Part shown: positions 45,301 to 57,101 of the stretch, piece after piece | How positions within the stretch are numbered: the first letter of the stretch is position 1 | Layout of the letters: each line of letters begins with the position of its first letter | Assembly: GCF_006363955.1 (NCBI RefSeq) | Contig: NZ_CP040948.1 | Span: forward strand, 1,612,001 to 1,676,000 | Direction: 5' to 3' | From: Methylophilus medardicus | Lineage (GTDB): Bacteria > Pseudomonadota > Gammaproteobacteria > Burkholderiales > Methylophilaceae | Length of the DNA stretch: 64,000 nt | Program-made: the position numbers and the translations under genes | Notes under the pieces: generated by a model | Databases searched by the model: none | Seen by the model: only the letters and a program-made list of their open reading frames with translations | What the model was told of the DNA's origin: nothing

Positions 45301-45710
45301 ACATCGAGCTTCTGGCCTTTTTTCAACATAAAGCTGTGGGCAGCCAGATAAGCCACCGGCGGCAACCGCAGTAGCGCTGTCGCCATCGGTACGATCACGA
45401 TATTGCCTTGATTTTGGCTCAGCTGATATAAGGTGGCCAAGCGCTCTGAGGTTAAATCCGGGTGGGGTGAAAACACGTCATACGGCAGTGTCTCCCAGTC
45501 CGGCAGCAAATGCACCTCGAGGTCTTTCGCAAAATAAGGAATCTCATCCATTAGGCGCTGTGCTTCAAACGCGCTGGCAGTGAGGACCACCAAGGGCGTT
45601 TGTGTGGCTTTTAAATCACAGGCTAACGCAGCCAATGCTTTACTATCCAGGCCCTGACTTTGAAATGAAAACCGCTGTGGGTGCCCGATCACGGGAAGTG
45701 AAACTGCCAT
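42318..45710 (-). CDS. mfd: transcription-repair coupling factor Mfd
   Basis: The 1130-residue ATPase displaces stalled RNA polymerase and recruits UvrA to the lesion. The N-terminal UvrB-like region, the RNA polymerase interaction (CarD-like) domain with DPVVHEQHGVGRYKGLV, and the translocase motor are in order. Walker A is GDVGFGKTEVALRAAF (around 614), motif II is LDEEHRFGVRQKEQ (around 713), and RGRVGRSHHQAYTYLL is motif VI. The TRCF domain closes the protein. Length is normal. dedA follows with overlapping start. A 154-base divergent gap separates it from rpiA. Confidence 0.97.
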   Translation of the reverse strand: MAVSLPVIGHPQRFSFQSQGLDSKALAALACDLKATQTPLVVLTASAFEAQRLMDEIPYFAKDLEVHLLPDWETLPYDVFSPHPDLTSERLATLYQLSQNQGNIVIVPMATALLRLPPVAYLAAHSFMLKKGQKLDVDALRHQCAQAGYHHVSQVMAPGEFSVRGGLVDLYPMGSAFPYRIDLFDDEIETIRTFDIDTQRSVYPVPEIRMLPAREFPMDEAAITRFRSQFREYFEGDPQRAKIYKDVSKGTPSGGVEWYLPLFFEQTATLFDYLPAQTVLCLHGDLDKAAQTFWTDASSRYRLMAYDAEKPILRPETLLQKADEFFKQTHAFALVYQQLDVKTLIPPVDVDRRAEQPLHKLQSFIQTFPGRVLIAAESLGRRETIAQLFTEHGLTFALTEDWAGFEKSTLPVALGVSPLHQGLVDSTLAVITEAELYASTVRQQRRRNQEKARNTEGMLKDLSELRLDDPVVHEQHGVGRYKGLVNIDFGEGETELLLIEYFGEDKLYVPVSQLFLISRYSGGPPESAPLHRLGSGQWDKAKKKALKQIRDTAAELLNLYAQRASRRGHAFTLSLHDYEAFCEGFPFEETPDQLEAIENVIKDMQSGRPMDRLVCGDVGFGKTEVALRAAFVAVMGGRQVAVLVPTTLLAEQHYQNFCDRFAEWPIKIAEISRFRTAKEQAEALKGLADGSIDIVIGTHRLIQKDVQFKNLGLAILDEEHRFGVRQKEQMKALRAEVDVLTLTATPIPRTLSMAMEGLREFSVISTPPQKRLAIKTFHTPFSDGIIREAVMREFKRGGQVYFLHNEVDTIFVMMEKLAKILPEARISIAHGQLRERELEYVMRDFYQQRSNLLLCTTIVETGIDVPTANTMIINKADMFGLAQLHQLRGRVGRSHHQAYTYLLTDPHRNITPQAQKRLDAIQLLEDLGAGFHLAMHDLEIRGAGELLGDSQSGEMQQIGFNLYSDMLNHAVKQLKAGKEPDLDAPLGVTTEINLHAPALLPSNYCPDVHERLVIYKRLANCEDDDALDAMQEELIDRFGLLPEPGEALIACHRLRIAAKPLGIIKVDASDAAIQLQFNVKADLDPMKLISLLQRDKRCRMNGPDKLRVTVQLGNLNHRVELVKTLLKEFT

Positions 45711-45864
45711 AAAAAATTAAGATCTTATTGCTGAGGTTAGGTGAGTATTTCTTGGCGAATCTGCCGAGTTTGCTATTATAACTGCAAGCGTCCATTGACA
45801 GTGATGCAAACACGCGAGATGCGAGAGCGATTAAGGTGCAACAGAGCAGCACGGAGAACACATT

Positions 45865-46539
45865 ATGAACGATAAACAAGCCGTCGCGCTGGAAGCCGCC
45901 AGCTACGTCAAACACGACATGATCGTCGGACTGGGCACAGGGTCTACTGCCAATTATTTTATTGAGGCGCTGGCAGCACGCCAGCAACAATCACAATTGC
46001 GCGTAGCCACCGTTGCCAGCTCCAACATCAGCATGATCAAGGCACAAAGTGTGGGCTTGACGGTGTTGAGCCTATCACAACTCAGCCAGATCGATTTGTA
46101 TGTCGACGGCGCAGATGAAATTACGCCAGACAATGCCCTGCTGAAAGGCCGTGGCTATGATCTAGTGATGGAAAAATTATTGGCCAAAGCCGCCAAACAA
46201 TTCATTGTCGTTGCTGATCGCAGCAAATTGGTCGAGCGCATTGGAAGTCAATACCCTATCCCGATTGAAGTGATGCCATTTGCCTGGCAAGCCGCAAAAC
46301 GCAGTATCGAGGCCGTGGGTGGCGTGGGCGAGTTGCGCCAAAATGCGGCAAAAGATGGCCTGTGTGTCACCAGCCATGGTAGCTTGGTGCTAGATATGCG
46401 CTTTGATGCCAACCTGGATGCAGATCAATTGAATGCCCTACTCAATAATATTCCCGGCGTGGTTGAGCACGGCATCTTTGCCAAACTGGCCACCACCATT
46501 CTGATCGCAGATCAAGGCAAGATTGAGTCGCGCATTTAG
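45865..46539 (+). CDS. rpiA: ribose-5-phosphate isomerase A
   Basis: The 224-residue enzyme interconverts ribose 5-phosphate and ribulose 5-phosphate in the pentose phosphate route, which also feeds the ribulose monophosphate cycle in methylotrophs. The phosphate-binding GLGTGSTANYF, the catalytic VDGADEI with Asp pair, and KGRGYDLVMEKLLAKAAKQFIVVADRSKL (partly quoted: KGRGYDLVMEKL) with the catalytic Glu and Lys are present. CGGAGAAC precedes the ATG. mltF follows after 17 bases, so they may be co-transcribed. Confidence 0.96.
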   Translation: MNDKQAVALEAASYVKHDMIVGLGTGSTANYFIEALAARQQQSQLRVATVASSNISMIKAQSVGLTVLSLSQLSQIDLYVDGADEITPDNALLKGRGYDLVMEKLLAKAAKQFIVVADRSKLVERIGSQYPIPIEVMPFAWQAAKRSIEAVGGVGELRQNAAKDGLCVTSHGSLVLDMRFDANLDADQLNALLNNIPGVVEHGIFAKLATTILIADQGKIESRI

Positions 46540-46556
46540 CGTGAAACAGAAACCGT

Positions 46557-48026
46557 ATGTGGCAGGATTCTGGCAAGTTAACACCATCAGCATGGCTAAA
46601 AGTCATGCTGGTGACTTTGTGCACTACACTGCTGGCCTGCAGTGATTCCAACAACGCCAAACACCTGACACCAAACAAAGCCAAGCCTGACCCCTACACC
46701 ATCCGCTTTGTCACCATTAACAGCCCCAGTACTTATTTTATTGACAGCCAGAATAACTACGCCGGGCTTGAATATGATTTAGCCAAACGATTTGTCGCAT
46801 TTTTAGGCGAGCCCTATAAACTCGAATTTATCGTGGTCGACAATTTCGCTAAGGTGTTCCCGACCTTGCTAAAAGGAGATGCCGACATTGCCGCCGCAGA
46901 TATCAGCATCACCGCTGCCCGCAAACGCCAAGTATTATTTGGGCCGGCCTTTAACCAAGTGCAATCCATGGTGGTTTATAACCGCGATAAAAATAGCGAA
47001 CCCAATCAAGCCGATGCCCTGCTGCAAAAACGCATTGTGTTGCCCAAAAGTACTAGTTTTGTCGAACGCATGCGTGAATTACAGTCGAAGGTGCCGGCGC
47101 TGACCTGGAAAGAAACCGAGAAACTCAGCTCAGAGCAACTCATTGAAGCCGTGGCCCGCAATGAAATCGACTTCACGGTAGCCGACAATCATCTCGTCGC
47201 CATCATGCAATATAACTACCCGCAACTGGATGCGGGCATGATGCTGGGCCCCGCGGATAAGATTGGCTGGGCACTCAACAAGCTGCATGGTGAAGCACGG
47301 TTAAAACAAGTGCAGGCGTTTTTCAAACAGATTGAAAAAGATGGCACTTTACGTAACTTGCTAGACCGTTATCACGGCCATACCAAACGCCTAAAACCAG
47401 TGGATGTAACTACTTTTTTAAGCAAATCCCAAACATTGCTGCCCAAATATGTCCGCTTATTTAAAAGCGCACAAGAAATCACTGATATCGATTGGCGTTT
47501 GCTGGCTGCGCTTAGTTACCAAGAATCACATTGGGATAACTACAGCACTTCACCGACCAACGTCCGCGGGCTGATGATGCTTACCGAGCAGACCTCTAAC
47601 ATGATGAATGTGACAGACCGGCTAGACCCCAAACAAAGTGTCATGGCAGGCGCCAAATTTTTGTTGTGGATGAAAGACCGCATCCCGGCGCGCATCCCAG
47701 AGCCAGACAGAACCTTTATGACGCTAGCAGCCTACAACAACGGCGTCGGCCACCTTGAAGACGCGCGCATCATCGCGCAAAAACTGGGGCTCAACCCCGA
47801 TAGCTGGGCCGATGTCAAACGCGGCTACCAGCTACTCAACGACCCGGCTTATTACGTCAACACTAAACATGGCTACTGCAGCTGTGGCGCCCCAGTGATT
47901 TACACCGAACTCGTCCGCAGCTATTACCAGATTATGCAAAAATACTTTCCGGCTTATGACCCGGGCGTAGACCCTTACAAGATCGCAGAAATGCAAATGC
48001 CTTGGCTGCTCGCCAAGGCATCTTAA
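46557..48026 (+). CDS. mltF: membrane-bound lytic murein transglycosylase F
   Basis: The 489-residue enzyme joins a periplasmic solute-binding domain (about 48-275, SBP_bac_3 type) to a soluble lytic transglycosylase domain (about 300-450). The lipobox TLLAC puts the lipidated Cys at 28, so it is anchored to the outer membrane. The catalytic Glu323 stands in ALSYQESHWDN, followed by the family patterns GLMMLT and AAYNNGVGHLEDAR. It cleaves peptidoglycan to 1,6-anhydro products, with the binding domain probably regulating activity. The gap after rpiA is 17 bases. Confidence 0.94.
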   Translation: MWQDSGKLTPSAWLKVMLVTLCTTLLACSDSNNAKHLTPNKAKPDPYTIRFVTINSPSTYFIDSQNNYAGLEYDLAKRFVAFLGEPYKLEFIVVDNFAKVFPTLLKGDADIAAADISITAARKRQVLFGPAFNQVQSMVVYNRDKNSEPNQADALLQKRIVLPKSTSFVERMRELQSKVPALTWKETEKLSSEQLIEAVARNEIDFTVADNHLVAIMQYNYPQLDAGMMLGPADKIGWALNKLHGEARLKQVQAFFKQIEKDGTLRNLLDRYHGHTKRLKPVDVTTFLSKSQTLLPKYVRLFKSAQEITDIDWRLLAALSYQESHWDNYSTSPTNVRGLMMLTEQTSNMMNVTDRLDPKQSVMAGAKFLLWMKDRIPARIPEPDRTFMTLAAYNNGVGHLEDARIIAQKLGLNPDSWADVKRGYQLLNDPAYYVNTKHGYCSCGAPVIYTELVRSYYQIMQKYFPAYDPGVDPYKIAEMQMPWLLAKAS

Positions 48027-48060
48027 TAGACAGCCTTTAGAAGCCGCGTTTGCAATCGGC

Positions 48061-48582
48061 TTATCTCACCCCGTTCAAAGCCTTGCCGTAGCTATCTTTT
48101 GTCACAGGACAGTTGACCACAATATCTGTCACCTTCAGTGAAACCTCTCCTTGCTCCTCTGCTGACAACAATTCACTTTCAGACTTCAGCACGCGCATCC
48201 GATCAGCCTTGATCCAATTCACTAACACCAGCCGCCACAAGGGACTGTAATTTTTATCCGCATTATCGCCGCCAATAGGTAAAGGTGCTGACTGAAAAAT
48301 ACTGATCTGCTCAGCGCCGGGAAACTTATACACTCGCTCTAAAATAGAGCGCCCCCCATGCTCAGAAATGGCATCGCGTAAACGTGGCACATAATTGATC
48401 CCGGCTGCCTTTGCCATGGTTAAATCTGAAATATCTGTCGTCACATACGCGACTTTTTTGCCATCTACCCACGCATGATTCAAAGGTAACACCGTCTCAG
48501 TGCGCCCCAAATCCACCGGCCTAGTAGCACAAGACGCCAACATACCAACCATCATCAAAACAGCCAATCTAGCAAAATTCAT
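48061..48582 (-). CDS. hypothetical lipoprotein
   Basis: A 173-residue protein with a lipobox MLASC (Cys18) after a hydrophobic signal sequence. The mature part contains TDISDLTMAKAAGINYVPRLRDAI and no motif I can name. It is convergent with mltF (34 bases between stops) and apparently single. Function unknown. Confidence 0.75.
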   Translation of the reverse strand: MNFARLAVLMMVGMLASCATRPVDLGRTETVLPLNHAWVDGKKVAYVTTDISDLTMAKAAGINYVPRLRDAISEHGGRSILERVYKFPGAEQISIFQSAPLPIGGDNADKNYSPLWRLVLVNWIKADRMRVLKSESELLSAEEQGEVSLKVTDIVVNCPVTKDSYGKALNGVR

Positions 48583-48730
48583 TTTTCAACCACCCCCTGA
48601 TTGTTCATCTCAAAAAACCAACATGACACACTTGATATCGTCCTATGATAAGGAAGATAAACAAAAAAATCCTTCGGATAAGGCACGTATTTATATGACC
48701 TTTCACCACTTTCTTTTCTGAGCGGCTTTT

Positions 48731-48823
48731 CTAAGAAAGCAGCGCTTTCATCAGCGGGAGAGGCAAGTGGGTGAACGCGTATGTAGATTGAGGCATGCCC
48801 ATGCGCGACATGATCGCTGCCAT
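48731..48823 (-). pseudogene. short frame, possible gene remnant, in the 48583-48913 gap
   Basis: The 331-base stretch 48583-48913 has no full gene. On the minus strand a 30-codon frame starts at ATG 48823 (MAAIMSRMGMPQ, then FTHLPLPLMKALLS) and reads like real protein, preceded by an in-frame open stretch of 11 further codons after a TAG. It lies downstream of serS and may be the C-terminal remnant of a lost gene. No ribosome site is convincing. The remainder of the gap holds the upstream region of the lipoprotein gene and the serS terminator. Confidence 0.3.
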
Positions 48824-48853
48824 GCCCTTAAACAGTCGTAGATTAGAAATGAA

Positions 48854-48880
48854 AATGCCCTAACGATTAGATAGGGCATT
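48854..48880 (-). terminator. probable serS terminator
   Basis: AATGCCCT (48854-48861) pairs with AGGGCATT (48873-48880) around 11 bases, and T-rich sequence (TTTTCATTTC) follows on the minus strand. It lies about 34 bases after the serS stop. Confidence 0.65.
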
Positions 48881-48913
48881 GGCTACTGACGAGCGCTTTA
48901 TTTGCGCTTTAAC

Positions 48914-50197
<1,284 letters not shown>

Positions 50198-50227
50198 CTA
50201 TTTCAATCGGTATTGATCAGCCAAAAA

Positions 50228-51538
50228 TTACTTTTTCGCTTTTTTATCCAGTGCTTTCAGGTGTTGCAGCTTTTCACTTATTTTACCTTCCAAACCGCGC
50301 GGCGTGGGCTGGTAAAAAGCTTGCGGTTCTAAATCATCAGGAAAATATTGTTCGCCAGCTGCATAAGCGTCAGGCTCATCGTGCGCATAACGATATTCTT
50401 TGCCGTAGTCGAGCGCTTTCATCAGCTTAGTTGGCGCGTTTCTGAGGTGCAGGGGCACCAGGCGGGATTTGTCTTGTGCCACGAAGGCCTTGGCTTGATT
50501 ATAAGCCATGTAACCCGCGTTACTTTTGGCGGCGACAGCAAGGTAAATCACCGCCTGCGCCAATGCCAACTCGCCCTCGGGGCTGCCCAGGCGCTCAAAA
50601 GTCAGGGCAGCATCGTTGGCAATTTGCATGGCGCGCGGGTCGGCGAGGCCGATATCTTCCCAGGCCATCCGAATGATACGTCGGGCAAGATATAATGGCT
50701 CAGCACCGCCATCGAGCATACGCATCAGCCAATACAGGGCCGCGTCTGGGTTTGAGCCGCGCACCGACTTATGTAACGCAGAAATCTGGTCATAAAAAGC
50801 CTCGCCGCCTTTATCAAATCGACGCAATTTGCTGGCCATGGTGGACTGCAAAAAGGCTTCATCGATCTGTTGCAGCCCTGCGGAAACCGCACCATACAAT
50901 AAGCCCTCGGCAAAATTGAGCAGGCGTCTAGCGTCACCATCGGCATACGCCAATACTTGCTCAATCACCGCTTCGTCAAAGCTGACTGCTGGCGCGACTT
51001 TGAGTCGCGCGCGCTCAAGCAGTTGTGCAAGTTCGGCTTCGGTCAGCGCGTTGAGCACGAACACCTGGGCGCGACTCAATAAGGCACTGTTCACCTCAAA
51101 AGAAGGGTTTTCGGTGGTGGCACCGATAAATGTAATCAGCCCACTTTCAACATAAGGCAAAAAGGCGTCTTGCTGACCTTTGTTGAACCGGTGCACCTCA
51201 TCCACAAACAAAATGGTATTACGGCCGGTTTGCTGCAAGGTGTGCTCGGCACGTTCGACTGCCTCACGGATGTCTTTGATGCCGGACAATACTGCGGATA
51301 ACGGCACAAACTCGGCCTCCGCCGTGAGTGCGATTAAACGCGCCAACGTGGTTTTGCCTACCCCTGGCGGCCCCCATAGAATCATCGATGGCAACTTGCC
51401 GGACTCAAAAGCACGGCGCAAAGGTTTGCCCTCGCCTAGCAAATGGGTTTGGCCCACCACTTCATTCAGGGTTTTGGGGCGTAATTGTTCCGCAAGCGGC
51501 ACAGAAGAAGGGGTTTGTGGTTCGAACAAAGAGGACAT
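50228..51538 (-). CDS. rarA: replication-associated recombination protein A
   Basis: The 436-residue AAA+ ATPase acts at stalled replication forks. Walker A is GPPGVGKTTLARLIA, Walker B is ILFVDEVHRFNKGQQD, and sensor segments FIGATTENPSFEVN follow. The C-terminal tetramerisation domain contains DALYWLMRMLDGGAEPLY. The start is uncertain. ATG 51538 (MSSLFEP) matches the family but lacks a ribosome site; ATG 51577 follows GGGGTAG closely and would overlap lolA by 17 bases. Order lolA-rarA-serS is conserved in betaproteobacteria. Confidence 0.95.
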   Translation of the reverse strand: MSSLFEPQTPSSVPLAEQLRPKTLNEVVGQTHLLGEGKPLRRAFESGKLPSMILWGPPGVGKTTLARLIALTAEAEFVPLSAVLSGIKDIREAVERAEHTLQQTGRNTILFVDEVHRFNKGQQDAFLPYVESGLITFIGATTENPSFEVNSALLSRAQVFVLNALTEAELAQLLERARLKVAPAVSFDEAVIEQVLAYADGDARRLLNFAEGLLYGAVSAGLQQIDEAFLQSTMASKLRRFDKGGEAFYDQISALHKSVRGSNPDAALYWLMRMLDGGAEPLYLARRIIRMAWEDIGLADPRAMQIANDAALTFERLGSPEGELALAQAVIYLAVAAKSNAGYMAYNQAKAFVAQDKSRLVPLHLRNAPTKLMKALDYGKEYRYAHDEPDAYAAGEQYFPDDLEPQAFYQPTPRGLEGKISEKLQHLKALDKKAKK

Positions 51539-51560
51539 GGCTGTCAGCGATGGGCGACGG

Positions 51561-52184
51561 TTATTCGCCGACCACATCTACCCCTTTAGGCACCGTGAAC
51601 AGGAACTGGTTGGCGTTGAGCGTTGGATTCACTTCGACACTGCTAAATTCGATATGCGTGCTCTGTCCAAATGCGTCTACTAAACGCATCTCGGCGAGTT
51701 TACTGTGGTCAAACGAGATAATGACCACCTGAAATCCACTGTCTTTTTGCTTTGGTTTGGCTTGCACACGTTGCATGCCCTCAAAGTCTAGCAACCGAGA
51801 GAGCCTGAACGTTTCCTCGACATTGGGCCCGCCTGCCAATAAAGCAGCCGGACTGGTGCCCAAGACTTTATCTACCGTGCGCACAGTCACTTGCTGCAAA
51901 TCCACATCGAACAAAAACACTTGGCGGCCATCACTGATGATCTGCTGCTCATAAGGTTTTTGGTAATCCCAGCGAAACTTGTTTGGCCGTTGCAATAGCA
52001 TGACCCCGTTCACCTCTTGGACTTTGCGCCCTTTTTGGTCGAACACCGTTTGCTTAAAGTTAGCACGCATGGCATGCGTGCTCTGATAAAACTGCTTCAA
52101 ATCGTCAACGCCATCGGCGAATGCGGCACTGAGCATGCACCAGCTGGCGCAGGCAATCAGTATATGGGTCCAACGGTTAGTCAT
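51561..52184 (-). CDS. lolA: outer-membrane lipoprotein carrier protein LolA
   Basis: The 207-residue periplasmic chaperone ferries lipoproteins from LolCDE to LolB. It has a signal peptide (AFA, 21-23) and the family patterns [40 protein letters not shown] and [23 protein letters not shown] is a strong ribosome site just inside the end of ftsK, which it overlaps by eight bases. Confidence 0.95.
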   Translation of the reverse strand: MTNRWTHILIACASWCMLSAAFADGVDDLKQFYQSTHAMRANFKQTVFDQKGRKVQEVNGVMLLQRPNKFRWDYQKPYEQQIISDGRQVFLFDVDLQQVTVRTVDKVLGTSPAALLAGGPNVEETFRLSRLLDFEGMQRVQAKPKQKDSGFQVVIISFDHSKLAEMRLVDAFGQSTHIEFSSVEVNPTLNANQFLFTVPKGVDVVGE

Positions 52185-54489
52185 GGTCGCCTCCAGCTTT
52201 CACTAATACTTCTCGGTTACCATTGCTTTGCATGGCCGAGACCAGGCCGGCCCGCTCCATGTCTTCAATGAGCCTGGCTGCGCGGTTATAACCTATCCGT
52301 AATTGACGTTGTACCGATGAAATCGACGCACGCCGGGTTTTGAGTACAATGGCCACGGCCTCATCGTACAAAGGATCTTTTTCACCGCCTGCATCGCCGC
52401 CGCCAGTCATGGCGTCAAGCTCGCCACCCTCAGTTTCGTTGGTCAGAATGCCTTCAATGTAGTTAGGTTCGCCCTGCGCCTTGAGGAAGTTGACCACATT
52501 ATGCACTTCGCCGTCACTGACAAAAGCCCCATGAATGCGTTGCGGGTAGCCGCTTCCCGGCGGCAGATACAGCATATCGCCCTGCCCCAACAAGGTTTCC
52601 GCACCCATTTGGTCTAGAATCGTACGTGAGTCAATTTTGCTTGAAACCTGAAACGCCACGCGCGTGGGCACGTTGGCTTTAATTAAGCCGGTGATCACGT
52701 CCACCGAAGGTCGCTGTGTGGCAAGCACTAGATGTATGCCCGATGCACGGGCCTTTTGCGCCAAGCGGGCAATTAATTCTTCAACCTTTTTGCCCACCAC
52801 CATCATTAAATCAGCCAATTCGTCAATCATGACAACAATTAAAGGCATCTCTTCCAGCGGCTCAGGCTCGTCCGGCGTCAAGCTAAATGGATGGGGAATC
52901 GACACGCCTTGTTTTTTGGCTTCTTGAATTTTTTGGTTGTAGCCCGCGAGGTTGCGCACACCAAGGGTGGACATCAATTTATAGCGGCGTTCCATCTCGG
53001 CGACGCACCAGTTCAAGGCATTAGCCGCCTGGCGCATATCGGTCACCACCGGTGCCAGCAAATGCGGAATACCCTCATACACCGACAATTCAAGCATTTT
53101 CGGGTCAATTAAAATCATGCGTACACGGCTGGCTTCAGATTTGTACAACAAACTTAAAATGAGCGCATTAATCGCCACTGACTTCCCTGAGCCGGTAGTA
53201 CCCGCCACCAGCACATGCGGCATCTTGGCCAAATCGGCCACAATTGGTTTACCCGCAATGTCTTTACCCATGGCGATGGCCAGCGGTGAACTCTGGTCGG
53301 CATAGGCTTGGCTACCCATGATCTCTGACAAAGAAACGATCTGCCGTTTAGGGTTAGGAATCTCGAGGCCCATATAGCTTTTGCCGGGAATGGTCTCGAC
53401 CACGCGTACACTGATCACAGACAAAGCACGCGCCAAGTCTTTGGCTAAGTTAGTAATTTGGCTGCCCTTGACGCCGGGTGCCGGATCTAGCTCATAGCGT
53501 GTAATCACCGGTCCGGGTTGGGCAGTGACCACTTTGATCTCAATGCCAAAATCCATTAACTTGCGTTCAATCAAGCGTGAGGTGAAGTCGAGTGTCTCGG
53601 CAGATTGCAATTCAACAGACTGATTCGGTGCATCCAGCAAATGTAGTGGCGGCAAGCCCTCTTGCTCGATGGCTGCAAACAGCACGGCCTGCTTTTCTTT
53701 TACCACGCGCTCGCTGGGCTCAATGACCACTTCAGGCACGGTAATTTCAACCGGCTTGCGATCTTCAACCCGCTTGCGCTCCGCCTCGACAAATTCTTCG
53801 CGCGCCTGAAACGCTTGACGACCGACTTTGCGGTCTTGCCAATCTTGATACTTGAGTAGACTCCATTGGTAGCTCGCGATCACCCATTCGCCCAACTGCT
53901 CGCTCATATTGATCAATGACCAGCTGGTAAACAGGCTAAAGGCAATGGCAAAAAGCACTAACAACAACATGGTAGAGCCGGCAAAACCAAACATATTGCG
54001 CAACAGGTGATCGATGCCGCTGCCGATCACACCGCCTTGTTGCAAGGGGAAATCGGCAGGAAAGCTCACCAAATGCCCGGACTCTAATGCCGCAGACGCC
54101 AGCAACATCAGCGCAAAACCCACACCGTTTAACCACCAATCGTGCTTTTCAACGGGGTCTTGATGCAAACGATGGTACATCAGCCATACCATGTAAAAAG
54201 CTAGTATCACAAACCACCAAGAAGAAAAGCCGAACAGCGATAAAAAAATGTCGGATACCCAGGCGCCAACGGCACCGCCGGCGTTATGAATGGTGTCATC
54301 TTCGCCGACAGAGTGGGTCCAGCCCGGATCTTGGTGCGAATACGTGGCCAAAATCACCGCCAAAAAGATGCCGAGTGCAGCCAACGCTATCCAGCTGACC
54401 TCTCTCAGCAATTTTGCGTCACGTAACTGTTTTTCCGTCGAAACTTTTTCAAGACGGACGTTAGCGACTTTTTTCTTATTAAAAAACAA
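52177..54489 (-). CDS. ftsK: DNA translocase FtsK
   Basis: The 770-residue septal protein has four N-terminal membrane helices (about 30-185), a short linker, and the motor domain. Walker A is GTTGSGKS (430-437), followed by [20 protein letters not shown] and Walker [39 protein letters not shown] is also typical. The gamma domain that reads KOPS sites occupies the last 70 residues ([24 protein letters not shown], partly quoted). It couples chromosome segregation to division. The start is a TTG at 54489 with AAGAGA before it. It heads the operon. Confidence 0.95.
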   Translation of the reverse strand: MFFNKKKVANVRLEKVSTEKQLRDAKLLREVSWIALAALGIFLAVILATYSHQDPGWTHSVGEDDTIHNAGGAVGAWVSDIFLSLFGFSSWWFVILAFYMVWLMYHRLHQDPVEKHDWWLNGVGFALMLLASAALESGHLVSFPADFPLQQGGVIGSGIDHLLRNMFGFAGSTMLLLVLFAIAFSLFTSWSLINMSEQLGEWVIASYQWSLLKYQDWQDRKVGRQAFQAREEFVEAERKRVEDRKPVEITVPEVVIEPSERVVKEKQAVLFAAIEQEGLPPLHLLDAPNQSVELQSAETLDFTSRLIERKLMDFGIEIKVVTAQPGPVITRYELDPAPGVKGSQITNLAKDLARALSVISVRVVETIPGKSYMGLEIPNPKRQIVSLSEIMGSQAYADQSSPLAIAMGKDIAGKPIVADLAKMPHVLVAGTTGSGKSVAINALILSLLYKSEASRVRMILIDPKMLELSVYEGIPHLLAPVVTDMRQAANALNWCVAEMERRYKLMSTLGVRNLAGYNQKIQEAKKQGVSIPHPFSLTPDEPEPLEEMPLIVVMIDELADLMMVVGKKVEELIARLAQKARASGIHLVLATQRPSVDVITGLIKANVPTRVAFQVSSKIDSRTILDQMGAETLLGQGDMLYLPPGSGYPQRIHGAFVSDGEVHNVVNFLKAQGEPNYIEGILTNETEGGELDAMTGGGDAGGEKDPLYDEAVAIVLKTRRASISSVQRQLRIGYNRAARLIEDMERAGLVSAMQSNGNREVLVKAGGDHD

Positions 54490-54598
54490 TATGTTGTCTC
54501 TTTCTTTGCAAGAGTGAACTTAAATGATTATAACAAAATCAAATTGCAGTCAGGGAGACGAGGTTCTAAAATAAACAAACCACAGCCAAGGAGAACAT

Positions 54599-55060
54599 AT
54601 GGATATCGGAATCAACAATGAAAATCGCCAGGAAATCGCGCAGGGTTTATCTAAACTGCTAGCAGATACCTATACTTTATATCTTAAAACGCATTATTTT
54701 CATTGGAACGTCACCGGGCCGATGTTCAACACGCTGCACCTGATGTTTGAAACACAGTATACAGAATTGGCACTCGCCGTTGACCTCGTCGCCGAACGGA
54801 TTCGTTCACTAGGCGTATACGCCCCAGGCACTTACGCACATTTTTCTAAATTGAGCTCTATTGAAGAAACCATTGAGGTGCCAAAAGCCAACGATATGAT
54901 TCGTGATCTCGTCGCTGGTCATGAGGCTGTGTGTCGCACGGCACGCAGTGTGTTTCCTGCTGCTGAGAAAGCTTCTGACGAGGCCACCGCTGATTTGCTC
55001 ACGCAGCGTTTGCAGTTGCATGAAAAAACGGCTTGGATGTTACGCAGCTTGCTGGAATAA
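54599..55060 (+). CDS. dps: Dps family ferritin-like protein
   Basis: The 153-residue protein forms a 12-subunit shell that oxidises iron and protects DNA. The conserved helix [22 protein letters not shown], partly typical as HWNVTGP and LHLMFE, carries ferroxidase His and acidic ligands, and [13 protein letters not shown] completes the site. AAGGAGAACAT is a strong ribosome site. It has no long N-terminal Lys tail, so direct DNA binding is less certain. The gene is divergent from ftsK. Confidence 0.92.
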   Translation: MDIGINNENRQEIAQGLSKLLADTYTLYLKTHYFHWNVTGPMFNTLHLMFETQYTELALAVDLVAERIRSLGVYAPGTYAHFSKLSSIEETIEVPKANDMIRDLVAGHEAVCRTARSVFPAAEKASDEATADLLTQRLQLHEKTAWMLRSLLE

Positions 55061-55115
55061 GCCCGCTAAGCACACTCAAGATTGATTAAAAACTTTCATC
55101 AAGATGGGCATTTAA

Positions 55116-56126
<1,011 letters not shown>

Positions 56127-56154
56127 TTTTGGGCTGAGTGAATAGCGAAGAAAT

Positions 56155-56185
56155 ATAAAAAGCGCACCTCAGTGCGCTTTTTTAT
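56155..56185. terminator. trxB terminator
   Basis: AAAAAGCGCAC (56157-56167) pairs with GTGCGCTTTTT (56172-56182) around CTCA, followed by more T. It lies about 30 bases after the trxB stop and could act on both strands. Confidence 0.93.
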
Positions 56186-56212
56186 TTGTAAAGAACCCTT
56201 TAAAATCAGGCT

Positions 56213-56758
56213 ATGGCACACGAGCTACCGGACCAAGACGAAGATGACCTGACGCTGTTTCACCAAGCAGTCCAAGGGGCACGTCCAGTCAAAACGGACC
56301 GGATTGCGCTGAGTCCGAAAAAACCCAAACCGATTCCACGGCAGTTAATCAAAGATGAAAAGCAAGCACTCATCGATTCGCTGAGTGATCACTACATCCC
56401 AGCACATGAGCTTGAGAGTGGCGAAGAGTTACTCTATTTACGCGAGGGCCAATCCCCCATGGTATTAAGCAAGCTGCGTCGCGGCCATTGGGTGGTGCAG
56501 GCACACATAGACCTTCATGGTCTGATTAGTGATGAAGCCAGATTGTATGTGTCTGCGTTTATTGCCGATTGTAAAAAAAGGGGCTTGCGCTGTGTGCGGA
56601 TAGTGCACGGCAAAGGGTTGGGCTCGCGTAACAAAGAGCCGGTACTCAAACACAAACTACGTAATTGGCTGATGCAAAAAGATGAGGTGATCGCTTATGC
56701 CCAAGCCCGTGCCAATGATGGCGGCAGTGGCGCGGTCATAGTCCTACTAAAAGCTTAA
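56213..56758 (+). CDS. Smr-domain protein
   Basis: The 181-residue protein has a charged N-terminal region and a C-terminal Smr domain (about 95-180) with IDLHGLISDEARLYVSAFI, RIVHGKGLGS and GGSGAVIVLLK. The DLHG and HGKG motifs are those of Smr nucleases related to the MutS2 C-terminus and YdaL/SmrB, which cut RNA or DNA. Whether it acts on colliding ribosomes, as SmrB does, is unknown. It starts soon after the trxB terminator. Confidence 0.9.
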   Translation: MAHELPDQDEDDLTLFHQAVQGARPVKTDRIALSPKKPKPIPRQLIKDEKQALIDSLSDHYIPAHELESGEELLYLREGQSPMVLSKLRRGHWVVQAHIDLHGLISDEARLYVSAFIADCKKRGLRCVRIVHGKGLGSRNKEPVLKHKLRNWLMQKDEVIAYAQARANDGGSGAVIVLLKA

Positions 56759-56825
56759 TTAGGATGGCCCAGGCTGGCATCGCACAGCGATCAATAAAGG
56801 CTCATATTAGCAAAAATTGCTAGTG

Positions 56826-57101
56826 CTATTTATGCGGGCGACGCCCTCTCACCATCACCGGACGGCCAACTGCGGGCAGCCTCGACTGACTCTGCATCTG
56901 ATGAGGATTGACGCTGGCTGACACATCCATGCGCGAGCCGGGATTTCGATCCAACAGGATCGAATACTGACGACCTTGATACTCATCATGGACCCCATCG
57001 CGCGTGGCTTCTGCATGCCATTGACGCACCAACACCGACCAATTAGCGTTACTGACTGCTATTCGCCAGTTTGAGGAGTTCACCCCGCTGCTGGATTTCA
57101 A
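56826..57101 (-). CDS. possible small basic protein, start unresolved
   Basis: An open frame of up to 91 codons runs from a TTG at 57101, overlapping the end of the Crp/Fnr gene by 53 bases, to TAG at 56826. The part after the overlap looks protein-like (WSVLVRQWHAEATRDGV, then GRQYSILLDRNPGSRMDVSA) and ends in an Arg-rich tail. GTG codons at 57035 and 57029 are other starts. No ribosome site decides it. I do not recognise a family. It could also be a decayed gene. Confidence 0.35.
   Translation of the reverse strand: MKSSSGVNSSNWRIAVSNANWSVLVRQWHAEATRDGVHDEYQGRQYSILLDRNPGSRMDVSASVNPHQMQSQSRLPAVGRPVMVRGRRPHK

Noticed and set aside
48623-48721. 32-codon plus-strand frame (MTHLISSYDKED start)
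   Set aside because: No ribosome site, no terminator, and composition does not resemble a protein domain.
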